A stretch of 64,000 bases of DNA from an uncultured Ignavibacteria bacterium (GTDB taxonomy: Bacteria > Bacteroidota > Ignavibacteria > Ch128b), in contig CALDZP010000017.1 in NCBI GenBank assembly GCA_937944105.1, forward strand, positions 1-64,000. Direction: 5' to 3'. Below are positions 26,179-38,150 of this stretch, one piece after another. The notes beneath the pieces were generated by a model that saw only the letters and a program-made list of their open reading frames with translations, made no database searches and was not told the DNA's origin. The translations under genes and the position numbers were made by a program. Numbering within the stretch: the stretch's first letter is position 1; each line of letters starts with the position of its first letter.

Positions 26179-26529
26179 TTACTCTAAATTTTCAAGTTCA
26201 TTTATAGCTTCTTGTTGAGAGGTGCATATTGGTAAGACATTTTCAAGGAAAGAAATTTTTATAAGATTTTGAATTTTTTCATTAACATTTATTAATCTAA
26301 TCGCCCCACCTTTTTCTCTAATCTGCCTTTGAGCAAGTAATAATGCACTTAAACCAGAGCTATCACAGATTTCAACATCATTAAGGTCGATAATTAATTT
26401 TCTAATATTTTCTGCTTGTGAGAGTATTGTGAATTCCCCTTTTAGTAATCCAGAGATTGTGGAGTCCATTTTACGTTCATTGAGTTTGAATATAGTTATG
26501 TCATCAATATGTTTAATTTCAAAGTTCAT
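26179..26529 (-). CDS. STAS-domain protein (anti-sigma-factor-antagonist type)
   Basis: A 116-residue single STAS domain like SpoIIAA/RsbV. The phosphorylation loop is ICDSSGLSAL with S58 at the position phosphorylated in SpoIIAA. Members bind anti-sigma kinases or membrane proteins. No anti-sigma kinase or sigma gene is nearby; instead a sodium symporter gene begins 4 bases downstream, raising the possibility that it works with that transporter. STAS domains are known from SulP transporters, not SSF, so the link is only positional. It follows the unknown 173-residue gene by 10 bases. Confidence 0.85.
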   Translation of the reverse strand: MNFEIKHIDDITIFKLNERKMDSTISGLLKGEFTILSQAENIRKLIIDLNDVEICDSSGLSALLLAQRQIREKGGAIRLINVNEKIQNLIKISFLENVLPICTSQQEAINELENLE

Positions 26530-26539
26530 AATTTCTCCA

Positions 26540-27061
26540 TTACAATTTTAAGAGGTATAAAAAGTTTTTATAAATGTTTATGGTGCTTTCAATGTTCTTT
26601 ACTTTCAGTACTAAGTTATTAAATAGAGTTGAATTTTTCCTGTACAGTCCGATTTTAAATTTTGCATTTAGGCTTTTTGTAATCCAGTAATGAAAATTTG
26701 AGTCTTTCAGATTACAATCAATTATTGTATCGAAATTTTTTAAACTTAGTAACTTAATTAATTCTTTTCCTGGTAATTCAAGGAAATTTTTTTGTCTTTT
26801 ATCATAAATAATTTTCGAAACATTACCATCTGAATTCAGGAAACTGTTAATTTCATTAGAGATTAAAAATGTTTTTTGTTTAAATATTTTATCGAGTACG
26901 GTAATAAGAAAATTAATTTCTTGAATTAATTCTTTTTCTTCTGGCAGCAAGATTAGTACATTTGATGAGTTTTTCAGAATGTTAGATGGTTCTATAAAAT
27001 TAAAAGTGTTTCGTTTTTTTGAATAAAGGTAGAAAATTAATTTCTGAATTAGTTTAATCAT
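26540..27061 (-). CDS. Unknown protein, glycosyltransferase-9-like N-terminal fold
   Basis: A 173-residue protein with no signal peptide. Its sequence (NVLILLPEEKE near 34-44, FDTIIDCN near 114-121, AKFKIGLYRK near 133-142) resembles the N-terminal Rossmann-like half of heptosyltransferases and a small conserved Bacteroidota protein family (DUF6913-like, from memory). The donor-binding half of a glycosyltransferase is missing, so enzymatic activity of that kind is unlikely. It lies between ligA (15 bases upstream) and the STAS gene within a compact operon. No function is proposed. Confidence 0.6.
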   Translation of the reverse strand: MIKLIQKLIFYLYSKKRNTFNFIEPSNILKNSSNVLILLPEEKELIQEINFLITVLDKIFKQKTFLISNEINSFLNSDGNVSKIIYDKRQKNFLELPGKELIKLLSLKNFDTIIDCNLKDSNFHYWITKSLNAKFKIGLYRKNSTLFNNLVLKVKNIESTINIYKNFLYLLKL

Positions 27062-27076
27062 TATGAGGTAAGATGA

Positions 27077-29897
<2,821 letters not shown>

Positions 29898-29956
29898 TTC
29901 ATTCCCTGTCCTCCATTTTTAGTTTTGATTTTAATTAACTCTCTACTAAATAAAAG

Positions 29957-31312
29957 TTAATAAAGTTTTATTAATTTTGCTGCAAAGCTTCCGTCCATAT
30001 CGTGAACATTAGGGAATGTAGAGATGCAACCATTTTCGTCTATTAATTCAGGATGAATATTAGGATGATATTTTATGAGTTCAAAATTTGGATGATCTTC
30101 AAGAAATTTCTTAATTATTTCAAAATTTTCTTCTGGTTCAATAGTGCAGGTGCTGTAAACTAAAGTTCCGCCAACTTTAACAAGTTTAGCAGCATTATTA
30201 ATTAATCTGGTTTGAATATTAGAAAGTCGTTTAATATCATCAGAATCTTTTTTCCATTTGATTTCTGGTTTTTTTGTGAGTACTCCAAGACCAGAACAGG
30301 GTGCATCGAGAAGAACTTTATCAACAGGAGGCAATTGAAGAGTTTCACTGTCGGCTTCGAGGAATTCAATATTTGTAATTTTTAATCGTTCTACATTTTT
30401 TTTCATTAAATTGATTCGACTTTGAAATTTATCGACAGCGATAATTTTGCCTTGATTGTTCATTAATTCAGCAATGTAAGTGCTTTTTCCACCGGGTGCG
30501 GCACAGAGGTCAAGTATTGTTTCGCCTGGTTTTGGATCCAGAAGGAGACAGGGAATGCCAGCGCTTTCATCTTGAATTGAAAAATAACCTTGTTGAAAAT
30601 AATTCCAGTCAGTAATGTTTGTAAGATGTAACAGGACGAAAAAATGCTCTAAATATTTAGATGGGCGAAATTTTAATTCAGCTGATTGTAATTTTTCGAT
30701 AAAAGAATCTCTATCTGTGAGTAGTGAATTGTATCTTAAGGTTAGTTTTGGCCTTTGATTATTTTCTTCCATTAATTTTTCAGTAAATTCTCTACCATAT
30801 CTCTTTAACCATCTTTTAACAAGCCAGTTAGGATGTGAATAATATGTTCCTAAATAATTAATTTCATCTTCCTCAGGATTCGGATAACGAATTTCAGATT
30901 CTTCAATAGTTCGAATGATATTTCTTAAAACAGCATTGACCAGATTAGCAGATTTTTCCCCTTGAATTTTTTTTACAAATTCAACAGCCTCGTTAACTGC
31001 TGCATAATGTGGAATGTTATCAAGAAATAGAATTTGATAAAGAGCTACACGCATTGCATTTTTCAAATTTGGAATGCATTTTGAAAATTCACCTTTATAA
31101 AAACCACGAAGAATCCAATCAAGCCGTCTTTCCCAACGAATTACACCATGAACAATTTCATTTAATAAAGCCTTATCGGGACCTGATAGCTCACCATACT
31201 TTAATTCAACATCAATCAATTTATCTAAATACGCATCGGTTCTATCTACGCGGTTTAAGATTTTTACAGCTATTCCTCTTGGACCAACATATAAATCTTT
31301 TAATTCTTCCAT
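29957..31312 (-). CDS. rsmB: 16S rRNA (cytosine-967-C5)-methyltransferase
   Basis: A 451-residue protein with an N-terminal NusB-like RNA-binding domain (about 10-145) and a C-terminal Rossmann methyltransferase (about 160-451). The SAM loop is LDLCAAPGGKS, and the two cysteines of the NOL1/NOP2/Fmu mechanism are in DAPCSGLG and STCTIEPEEN. It methylates C967 of 16S rRNA from SAM. Length is typical. It is the first gene of the minus-strand operon; the region upstream (31313 on) is non-coding and holds its promoter. Confidence 0.94.
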   Translation of the reverse strand: MEELKDLYVGPRGIAVKILNRVDRTDAYLDKLIDVELKYGELSGPDKALLNEIVHGVIRWERRLDWILRGFYKGEFSKCIPNLKNAMRVALYQILFLDNIPHYAAVNEAVEFVKKIQGEKSANLVNAVLRNIIRTIEESEIRYPNPEEDEINYLGTYYSHPNWLVKRWLKRYGREFTEKLMEENNQRPKLTLRYNSLLTDRDSFIEKLQSAELKFRPSKYLEHFFVLLHLTNITDWNYFQQGYFSIQDESAGIPCLLLDPKPGETILDLCAAPGGKSTYIAELMNNQGKIIAVDKFQSRINLMKKNVERLKITNIEFLEADSETLQLPPVDKVLLDAPCSGLGVLTKKPEIKWKKDSDDIKRLSNIQTRLINNAAKLVKVGGTLVYSTCTIEPEENFEIIKKFLEDHPNFELIKYHPNIHPELIDENGCISTFPNVHDMDGSFAAKLIKLY

Positions 31313-31610
31313 TTCTATCTTTTTGGTTGATTTTAAATAACAAATTTTAATTACTATTAATACAAAGTTATGATTTTAATTAATAAATTTTTACTGATGA
31401 TTCCGGCAAGAAGGGTAGTCTTATATTTTTAATTTTAATCTATTGGAATTGTTTGTTTAATTTTTTTATGAACTCAATTAATTTTTCCTGAATTGATTTT
31501 GAAGAAAAGATATTTAAATAATTGGGAGAAATTTAAGTCAAGTAATTTTTGATTTTGTTGTGCATACATACCTGATAACGAGAGTTTATTTTTCAATAAA
31601 CATTAATGAT
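31313..31610. other. Non-coding AT-rich region upstream of rsmB
   Basis: About 300 bases with no supported gene or RNA. It should include the rsmB promoter on the minus strand. I see no structured element. Confidence 0.5.
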
Positions 31611-31887
31611 TTACTTAATAAGGACTAATTTGGATGTTAATTTATGAGTGTTTGAAGATATATTAAGAATATACACACCAGAATTTAAGTTGTTGCCTGA
31701 AATGTTAATTAAATATTTTCCTGCTGGTTTTTGTTGTTCATTTAGAATTGTTTTTATTTTTTGACCAAGTAAAATAAATAGTTCAATTCTTATAGAAGTA
31801 TTTTTATATAATGTAAGTTCAAATTTTGTCTGATTATTAAAAGGATAAAGAAAAAAGAATTAAGGCAAAACAGTAAATGGAATTTGA
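31611..31887 (-). pseudogene. Decayed C-terminal sorting domain of a T9SS cargo protein
   Basis: The minus strand reads in one frame from IPFTVLP through an in-frame stop (31860-31862), then FFFLYPFNNQTKFEL, LLGQKIKTIL, PAGKYLINISGNNLNSGVYIL and a final SKLVLIK stop. This is the class A T9SS sorting-domain pattern seen in the intact proteins of this window (PNPFN, LG, AG-Y, SGVYFY, KKMVLIK). The asparagine-proline core is damaged (QNYPNPFN has become stop-FFFLYPFN). No upstream secreted domain remains before the next gene. It is the relic of a lost surface protein. Confidence 0.72.
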
Positions 31888-32035
31888 TGATTTTATATAA
31901 TTCTACTAAAGCTCAAGTAAAGAATATTGATTTGTGAGGTCGATATAAAAATTGTGATGACTCATTAAATGATTATTTTTTTAAAAGACTCAATGAGTTA
32001 AAGAAACGAGCTTAATGAAAGAAGTTTAGAGATAA

Positions 32036-33298
32036 TTAATAAGGCATACCTCGTTTTCTTCTTTCTTCTCTTGTGAGGTCGAAGACTTTTCGAAGTAATT
32101 TTTCTTCAGCTGAAGACATAGTTACATTTCTTCGAGCCATAACTCTTTTTGCAACTTCGAGGCTTCTTTCGAGATCATAAGTAGTGAGCATATCAGCTCC
32201 ACCCCATGAAAAAGAAGGAACGTACTTAGGAGGAATACCAGAACCATAAATATTGCATGAAACACCTACAACGGTTCCAGTATTAAACATTGTATTAATT
32301 CCAGTTTTTGAATGATCACCCATTGTAAGTCCAACAAACTGAGAACCAGAATCTACCAGTTCACCATTGATATAAACTTTTACGCTTCCATAGTTATTTT
32401 TTAAGTCACTATTATTGGTATCGGCGCCGATATTTACCCAGGAACCAAGATAGCTATGTCCTAAAAATCCTTCATGTTGTTTATTTGAGTAAGAATGAAT
32501 AATGCTGTTCTCTACCTCGCCACCAACTTTACAAACTTCGCCAATTGATGTTCCTTCATAAATCTTTGCGCCAATTTTAATCGCAGTTTTATCTCCAATA
32601 TAAGCTGGACCTTCAATTACTGCATTTGGGAAAATTTTGACATTTTTCCCAATATAGATTGGTCCATTTTCTCCATCCAATACTACACCAGGTTTTATTG
32701 ATGTTCCTTCATCAATAAAAATGTAATCTTCGTTTAATAAATGAACTCCTTGATAAATCTTACCATTGATTTTCTTTTCCTTTGATTTAGCTAAATATTC
32801 AAAATCTTTTTCTATTTGGTCGGCATTATTATTAATTAAATCCCATGGATAATTAATTAACTTAACATCAACCTGTTGTTTGAACAATCCATCAAAATCA
32901 GAAAGTGTAAACAAATCGTGAAGTGAATTTTTTAACTCACTTAATTTTGAACCACTGACTTTTGCAGCTACAATATATTCACCGTTTACATAAAGGACAT
33001 CGTTTGGATTTTTTAAATCAATTTTCTGAAGGAAATCACTTTCGGCTAAAATTCTTCCATTTATAAATAAACATTCGTCTTCACTACTAATTGTATTAAT
33101 TTCATATTTAGGATAAAGTTCTGATAAATGTTCGGCAAGATAGTTGCGGGAATGCAATGTAATTTTTGAATCGGTGAAATGTCGAATGATTTTATCTTTT
33201 AATTTTAGAATTCCACATCTTAACTCATAAGTTGGTCGAGTATAAACCAGGGGAAGTAAACGAGAGTAATATATGTCCTCAAAAATGCAAATATGCAT
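32036..33298 (-). CDS. Alternative GlmU-type sugar nucleotidyltransferase/acetyltransferase
   Basis: A 420-residue protein with a divergent N-terminal nucleotidyltransferase domain (PLVYTRPTYELRCG near 17-30, lacking the classic GxGTRM signature) and a C-terminal left-handed beta-helix (about 190-400) with hexapeptide repeats such as IGKNVKIFPNAVIEG. It matches the alternative bacterial GlmU family of Bacteroidota, predicted to make UDP-GlcNAc from glucosamine-1-phosphate. This function is inferred from the family. It lies 35 bases downstream of nagB, which acts on glucosamine-6-phosphate, so the pair probably balances amino-sugar flux. Confidence 0.8.
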   Translation of the reverse strand: MHICIFEDIYYSRLLPLVYTRPTYELRCGILKLKDKIIRHFTDSKITLHSRNYLAEHLSELYPKYEINTISSEDECLFINGRILAESDFLQKIDLKNPNDVLYVNGEYIVAAKVSGSKLSELKNSLHDLFTLSDFDGLFKQQVDVKLINYPWDLINNNADQIEKDFEYLAKSKEKKINGKIYQGVHLLNEDYIFIDEGTSIKPGVVLDGENGPIYIGKNVKIFPNAVIEGPAYIGDKTAIKIGAKIYEGTSIGEVCKVGGEVENSIIHSYSNKQHEGFLGHSYLGSWVNIGADTNNSDLKNNYGSVKVYINGELVDSGSQFVGLTMGDHSKTGINTMFNTGTVVGVSCNIYGSGIPPKYVPSFSWGGADMLTTYDLERSLEVAKRVMARRNVTMSSAEEKLLRKVFDLTREERRKRGMPY

Positions 33299-33333
33299 AT
33301 TGACTCCTATGAAGATTAATTAAATAACCAAGT

Positions 33334-34077
33334 TTAGCCGTTAAATTCCTGACTTAATTTTGATGCAGCATCTTTGTCAACTATTACAAATGCTTTTCGA
33401 TGCATCTGGATAATTGATGCAGGACACATTGCAGTGATTGGTCCTTCAACGGCAGCTTTGACTGCATCGGCTTTGTTTTTTCCATTGGCAAGCAAAATTA
33501 TTTCTTTTGCTTCCATTATTGTTCCGATACCCATGGTAATTGCGTATCTGGGTACTTCTTCAATGCTCTTGAAAAATCTGGCATTATCTTTAATTGTTTG
33601 TTGTGTGAGAGTTTTAATACGAGTTCTTGACCCTAAAGATGATCCTGGTTCGTTGAAAGCAATGTGTCCATTTGCCCCAATTCCAAGTATTTGTAGGTCT
33701 ATTCCACCAAATTTTTTTATCTGTTCTTCATACCATTCGCAATGAGCTTCAATATCTTCAGCCATTCCATTAGGTACATGAATGTATCTCTTATCAATGT
33801 TGATATGATTAAACAAATTCACATCCATAAAATATCTATAACTTTGATCGTGGTGAGGTGGTAAACCGATATATTCATCAAGATTAAAAGTAACGATTTT
33901 GGAGAAGTCTAAACCTTCTTCTTTATGCATTCTGATGAGCTCTTTATAAAGCCCAACGGGAGTACTTCCGGTTGCAAGACCAAGGACAAGATTGGGTTTA
34001 CGACGAATTCGAGAAGCTACCAATTTAGCAGCTTCCTTACTCATTTCGTCATAGCTTTCTTTAATAATTACAAGCAT
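33334..34077 (-). CDS. nagB: Glucosamine-6-phosphate deaminase
   Basis: A 247-residue enzyme converting glucosamine-6-phosphate to fructose-6-phosphate and ammonia. Landmarks are GLATGSTPVGLYKEL (about 33-47), the catalytic NLDEYIG (about 65-71) and GIGANGHIAFNEP (about 132-144) with the active-site His. Slightly shorter than E. coli NagB (266), lacking some C-terminal allosteric residues, as is common outside enterobacteria. It lies between rpmE (upstream) and the GlmU-like gene (downstream). Confidence 0.93.
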   Translation of the reverse strand: MLVIIKESYDEMSKEAAKLVASRIRRKPNLVLGLATGSTPVGLYKELIRMHKEEGLDFSKIVTFNLDEYIGLPPHHDQSYRYFMDVNLFNHINIDKRYIHVPNGMAEDIEAHCEWYEEQIKKFGGIDLQILGIGANGHIAFNEPGSSLGSRTRIKTLTQQTIKDNARFFKSIEEVPRYAITMGIGTIMEAKEIILLANGKNKADAVKAAVEGPITAMCPASIIQMHRKAFVIVDKDAASKLSQEFNG

Positions 34078-34130
34078 AAGTTCGCTCCTTTAAATTTGTT
34101 ATAGATATTTGTAGAGCGAGGAAAGTAAAA

Positions 34131-34340
34131 TTATTGAGTAGCCTTTTTCCCGTATTTTTTCATGAATTTTTCTACGCGACCAGCTGAGTCGACTAACTTT
34201 TGCTTGCCTGTGAAAAAGGGATGACAATTTGAGCAAATTTCTAATCTTAAATCTCCGGCTGTTGATCTTGTCACAAAAGTGTTACCGCAAACACAAGTAA
34301 CTACCGATTTTCTATAAACAGGATGAATACCTTTCTTCAT
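34131..34340 (-). CDS. rpmE: 50S ribosomal protein L31
   Basis: A 69-residue ribosomal protein of the zinc-binding (C+) L31 type. The CVCG pair near residues 16-19 and the CSNC pair near 37-40 form the metal site. The opening KKGIHPVY and the HPFFTGKQK motif are characteristic. Length is normal. It is followed by nagB 53 bases downstream; the upstream region has no gene for about 750 bases. Confidence 0.95.
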   Translation of the reverse strand: MKKGIHPVYRKSVVTCVCGNTFVTRSTAGDLRLEICSNCHPFFTGKQKLVDSAGRVEKFMKKYGKKATQ

Positions 34341-35100
34341 TTTTTCTCCATTTTTTAAAATTCCGTTGCAAAATAAGAATTAGAAAATGGAAAAACAATT
34401 TGAAGGATAATCAAGAATTTAGCAAGTTCTAAGTTACAGGGTATTTATTATTGATGATTGGATATATACTTTTTTCAAGAGTATATTATTTTTATGCAAT
34501 GTTTATGCTTTAGAAGTTTCAAAAATTTTGTATAGAAATGTTTAGTGACAGGAAATCAAATATGGATAGATTTTTATAAGCTTAAATTTATGATTATAAA
34601 GTAGCATTCAAGGAAAGTAAATCGAGTTTAAAATCGGTAGATGGATGTGATATATCATAACAAAAGATTATAGAACTGTCTGAAATTAGTAGGTTTTCAA
34701 AAGAATAATGGAATTAGAAACACAAAGAGGGCAATTGAATATTTAATGTTTACAGTACTTTCTGCAAAATATAGAGATATTAAGAATCAATTAATTTAGA
34801 TTGTAGGATCGAATACTGAAAAATTTTAAGTAAAGTTGTTCGTAAAAACTTAATTCATCTTTAAAATTATTTTCAAAAGTTGAGAGGATTAACCCGATGT
34901 ATTCAAAATATGATTGAAAAAATTTTTGGTAGAAAATTTACAACTGATTATCCTTATTAAGCTCCAATTAATGTCAGAAGAGTAATTTTGGATGGTTTAA
35001 TAAAATTTCAATTAAATTTTTTAGCTAATTAATTCAATAATTATTTTGAGATCACAAAAGTGAATAATAAGTGGAGAAAATAGAATTTAAAAATATCATA
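34341..35100. other. Long region without intact genes, possible gene relics
   Basis: About 750 AT-rich bases between mlaD and rpmE. Two stretches on the plus strand read like decayed protein coding: about 34710-34797 (GIRNTKRAIEYLMF...) and about 34876-35080 (IEKIFGRKFTTDYPY, then a stop, then APINVRRVILDGL). They are broken by stops and match no family I know. No RNA gene or repeat is seen. Confidence 0.4.
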
Positions 35101-36156
35101 TCATTCATTTTTTCTATCCTGTGGCAGGACAGGAGTTCGTTTTTCGAGTTCTCTCAATTCTTGAATTCTTTTTTCCAATTCTTTTTGTTGTCGTTTAATT
35201 TCCTCAAGTTTCATGTCGAGTTCTCTTTCGTATTCGCTTCTCTCCCAGTATCCTCTTCTTTCAAAGTATCCTTTGAAAAGCCAGTTATGTTTTAATGCTT
35301 CCATATTTTCAGCAAATCTTTCAGCTCCAATTCGTGCTTGGTTTGCCGTGATGATTAAATTATTAAGAATTGCTTTAACAGAATCGTAAGCGCTTTTATC
35401 ACTAACTAAAGCTCCTAAAACACCCTCCCCTTGATTGACTCTTAAAACTAAATTATCAATTTTTTTCACAACAGAATCGACACCAGAAATTACATTTACA
35501 AGATTATTTCCAAGTCCTGTAACAACATTTGAAATTTCTTCGAGACTTGTAGTTAACCCAGCCATAGTTTGGTTAGCAGTTTGAGTTGCCTGATCAATAC
35601 TTTGGTATAATTTTTTATCATTTAATAATTTACCAATTGTTCCTTCACCTTCGTTTACTTTTTTAAGAGTCAGACTAAATTCTTTTGAAATTTCTTTAAT
35701 GTAAGATAGGATTCCCTGGGTTTCTTCTACAATTTCCGCATAAGTTACTGGCATCTTAATGGGTAGAAAATCTCCGTCAGAAACAGCAGGAACTGCACTA
35801 CTTCCGCCGTAGATAATTAATACTTTATTACCAACAAGACCTTCAGTTTCTATACTTGCCCTGGAATCTTTTTTAATGAATTGCTGGACATCTCGTCGGA
35901 TTCGCATTGTTACAAGAATTTTACTTGTAGTGTCTGCGATAAATTCAATCGATTTAATTGAACCTACATCGATACCTGTTAATCGAACTGGAGCACCAAC
36001 TCTTAAACCTTCAACAGTAGGGAAGTATGCATTTAATTCAAATGTATCTTGAAAAAGTAAATCCTTATTTCCAATAAGAAAAATGCCAAGCACTAAAATT
36101 ACTGTACCAATAAATGTAAAAATTCCAAGTCTTGCGCCTTTTAATCCAACAGCCAT
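35101..36156 (-). CDS. MCE-domain lipid transport protein (MlaD-like)
   Basis: A 351-residue protein with one N-terminal transmembrane helix (about 8-27) and a periplasmic MCE domain (about 38-120; YFPTVEGLRVGAPVRLTGIDVG), followed by long helices (about 135-290) and a highly charged C-terminal coiled coil (about 300-345, rich in Glu, Arg, Lys). MCE proteins of the Mla type carry phospholipids between membranes. It lies 15 bases after the ATPase gene in an mla-type operon. The helical C-terminal part is longer than E. coli MlaD (183 residues), as in many Bacteroidota and in chloroplast TGD2-like members. Confidence 0.88.
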   Translation of the reverse strand: MAVGLKGARLGIFTFIGTVILVLGIFLIGNKDLLFQDTFELNAYFPTVEGLRVGAPVRLTGIDVGSIKSIEFIADTTSKILVTMRIRRDVQQFIKKDSRASIETEGLVGNKVLIIYGGSSAVPAVSDGDFLPIKMPVTYAEIVEETQGILSYIKEISKEFSLTLKKVNEGEGTIGKLLNDKKLYQSIDQATQTANQTMAGLTTSLEEISNVVTGLGNNLVNVISGVDSVVKKIDNLVLRVNQGEGVLGALVSDKSAYDSVKAILNNLIITANQARIGAERFAENMEALKHNWLFKGYFERRGYWERSEYERELDMKLEEIKRQQKELEKRIQELRELEKRTPVLPQDRKNE

Positions 36157-36171
36157 AGTATTTCTCCCGAT

Positions 36172-36900
36172 TTAATCGAGTTTAGTTGATAAAAACTTTT
36201 TAGCGATATCGAGTTCTGAATTCAATAATTGTTCAGGTGTCCCCTCAAAAATGAAGTTACCATTCTCAAGCAAAAGAATTTTGTCTGCCGTACTTAGTGC
36301 AACAACCATGTCGTGTGTAACAACGATATTAGTCATTTTAAATTTTTTCTGCATTTCAATAATTAATTTAGCAATTTCTTTTGATGTAACAGGATCGAGT
36401 CCAGTGGTGGGTTCATCGTATAACATAATTTTAGGATTAAGAATTAGAGATCTTGCAAGGGCAATTCTTTTTTTCATTCCCCCTGAAAGTTCTGATGGCA
36501 TTTTACTGATGGCTTCAGCAAGACCAACAAGATTTAAAATTTCTTTAATACGTTCTTCAATTTCCTTATTGGTCAGACCAGTATGTCTTAAAAGTGGAAA
36601 AGCTAAGTTTTCTTTTACAGTCATAGAATCATAAAGCGCTGAACTTTGAAATAAGAAGCCAATATTTTTTCTGAGCTCATTAAGCTCTTTAAGTGTGAGT
36701 TCAAAAATATTTTTTCCCTCAATAAAAATTTTGCCTTTATCTGGTTCAATTAATCTAACAATACATTTTAGTAAAACGCTTTTACCAATTCCACTTCTGC
36801 CTAAAATTACGGTAGTTGTTCCTTCAGGAACTTCAAAATTTACCCCATCTAAAACTACTAAATCACCAAATCTTTTATGGAGATTTTCTATTTTCAACAT
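36172..36900 (-). CDS. ABC transporter ATPase (MlaF-like)
   Basis: A 242-residue ABC ATPase. The Walker A loop is GRSGIGKS (about 34-41), the signature is LSGGMKKR, and Walker B is IMLYDEPTTGLDP. The LSGGMKKR/DEPTTGLDPVTS pattern is typical of the MlaF/Ttg2A group that powers phospholipid transport with the MlaE permease. It sits 2 bases after mlaE and 15 bases before mlaD. Length is typical. Confidence 0.92.
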   Translation of the reverse strand: MLKIENLHKRFGDLVVLDGVNFEVPEGTTTVILGRSGIGKSVLLKCIVRLIEPDKGKIFIEGKNIFELTLKELNELRKNIGFLFQSSALYDSMTVKENLAFPLLRHTGLTNKEIEERIKEILNLVGLAEAISKMPSELSGGMKKRIALARSLILNPKIMLYDEPTTGLDPVTSKEIAKLIIEMQKKFKMTNIVVTHDMVVALSTADKILLLENGNFIFEGTPEQLLNSELDIAKKFLSTKLD

Positions 36901-36902
36901 GA

Positions 36903-37676
36903 TTAATCAGGGAAAATAATTAATGTTAATCTAACAATAACAGAGTCAATCAATAGAATTAACAGAGAAGAAATAACCACTGAAGTAGTGCTTGCTTTAC
37001 CAACTCCTTCTGTTCCTTTACTTGCATTAAACCCAAGATATGAACCGACAATTCCAACCACAAAACCGAATACAAAAGTTTTTGAAACACCTGGAATTAT
37101 ATCTGAAAAACGAACTGCATCGAGAACAAGCTGAATGTAATATGAAAAAGTCATATTCTGTGTAATGATAACAGCTACATACCCACCGAGAAGAGCGATT
37201 AAATCAACATAGATTGTTAGTAATGGTAACATCAAAGTTGTAGCAATTACACGGGTAACAACTAAAAATCTAAATGGATCTACTGCAGAAACTTCCATTG
37301 CATCGATTTGTTCTGTGACTCTCATTGAGCCTAATTCAGCACCAATACCAGAGCCTACTCTGCCAGCAAATATCAATGCAGTAAGTACAGGGCCAAGTTC
37401 TCTAATAACAGAAAGAGCAATCATTCCAGGTAAAAACATTTCAGCACCAAATCGAGCAAGAACAGGTTGAGATTGCATACCCAGGACGAGCCCAATTATA
37501 AATCCTGTGATACTTACAATTGAAAAAGTTTTTACACCTAATTCATCCATATGTTTTCGTATTTCAGTTATTTCATAAGGTGGACGAAAGACTTCGACAA
37601 AAAATCTAAGAGTAAAGCTGGTAAGTCCACCAATAACTGAAAAGAAATTGTTAATACTATCTATCAATTTCATCAT
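36903..37676 (-). CDS. ABC transporter permease (MlaE-like)
   Basis: A 257-residue inner-membrane permease with about five or six helices. The conserved MlaE segments ELGPVLTALIFAGRVGSGIG and AELGSMRVTEQIDAMEVSAVDP (together about 90-135) are clear. With MlaF it forms the inner-membrane engine of the phospholipid transporter. Its ATG overlaps the stop of a 77-residue gene by 4 bases, so the two are translationally coupled. The order here is small gene, mlaE, mlaF, mlaD. Confidence 0.92.
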   Translation of the reverse strand: MMKLIDSINNFFSVIGGLTSFTLRFFVEVFRPPYEITEIRKHMDELGVKTFSIVSITGFIIGLVLGMQSQPVLARFGAEMFLPGMIALSVIRELGPVLTALIFAGRVGSGIGAELGSMRVTEQIDAMEVSAVDPFRFLVVTRVIATTLMLPLLTIYVDLIALLGGYVAVIITQNMTFSYYIQLVLDAVRFSDIIPGVSKTFVFGFVVGIVGSYLGFNASKGTEGVGKASTTSVVISSLLILLIDSVIVRLTLIIFPD

Positions 37677-37906
37677 TCAATACCAAGAGCAAATGTGATG
37701 TTCTTACTGTCCTTTTTTTCTTCGAATGTAATAGGAACTTTTGGAAAAGATTTTTCAATAAAATGCTGAAATTCTTCAAGCTCACGAGGAGTATAAATAT
37801 CAGGATTATAGATAATTTTAATAATCTTAATAGTATAAGCTTCTAATTTTACAAGCTCTTTTAATTTTTGAATATCATCTGAAATTTGAAGTTCGATGAA
37901 ATCCAT
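37673..37906 (-). CDS. Small unknown protein coupled to mlaE
   Basis: A 77-residue soluble protein without signal peptide or membrane segment. It is mixed alpha/beta, with a central TIKIIKIIYNPDIYTPREL stretch and a C-terminal beta segment NITFALGIE. I do not recognise the family. It is smaller than MlaB (STAS, about 97 residues) and lacks a DSSG loop, but it occupies an adjacent position in the operon and overlaps mlaE by 4 bases (ATGA), which suggests a partner of the transporter. Its upstream region (37907-38150) has no gene and probably carries the operon promoter. Confidence 0.6.
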   Translation of the reverse strand: MDFIELQISDDIQKLKELVKLEAYTIKIIKIIYNPDIYTPRELEEFQHFIEKSFPKVPITFEEKKDSKNITFALGIE

Positions 37907-38150
37907 GCATGTAACCGATTAATTGGGCTATTTTTTATACAAAATAATAAAGATTAATCTTATTTCACTTAATATTGAGAGAAATATTTGTCAATAACTG
38001 AGAAAATTACAAGCTAATGTTTTAAATCCATTTACTTAAAAAACAAATTCGAAGTTTTGAATTGATGAAAATTATTAAACAATTTTAAGTTATTTGCTGG
38101 GTCATTTGGAATTTTTTAAGTTGATTTATAGGAATAAGTCTGCCCCAATA

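Noticed and set aside
31960-31998. Inverted repeat ACTCATT / AATGAGT near the GlmU-like gene
   Set aside because: The loop is 25 bases and no T-run follows on either strand, so it is not a credible terminator; short repeats are expected in AT-rich DNA.
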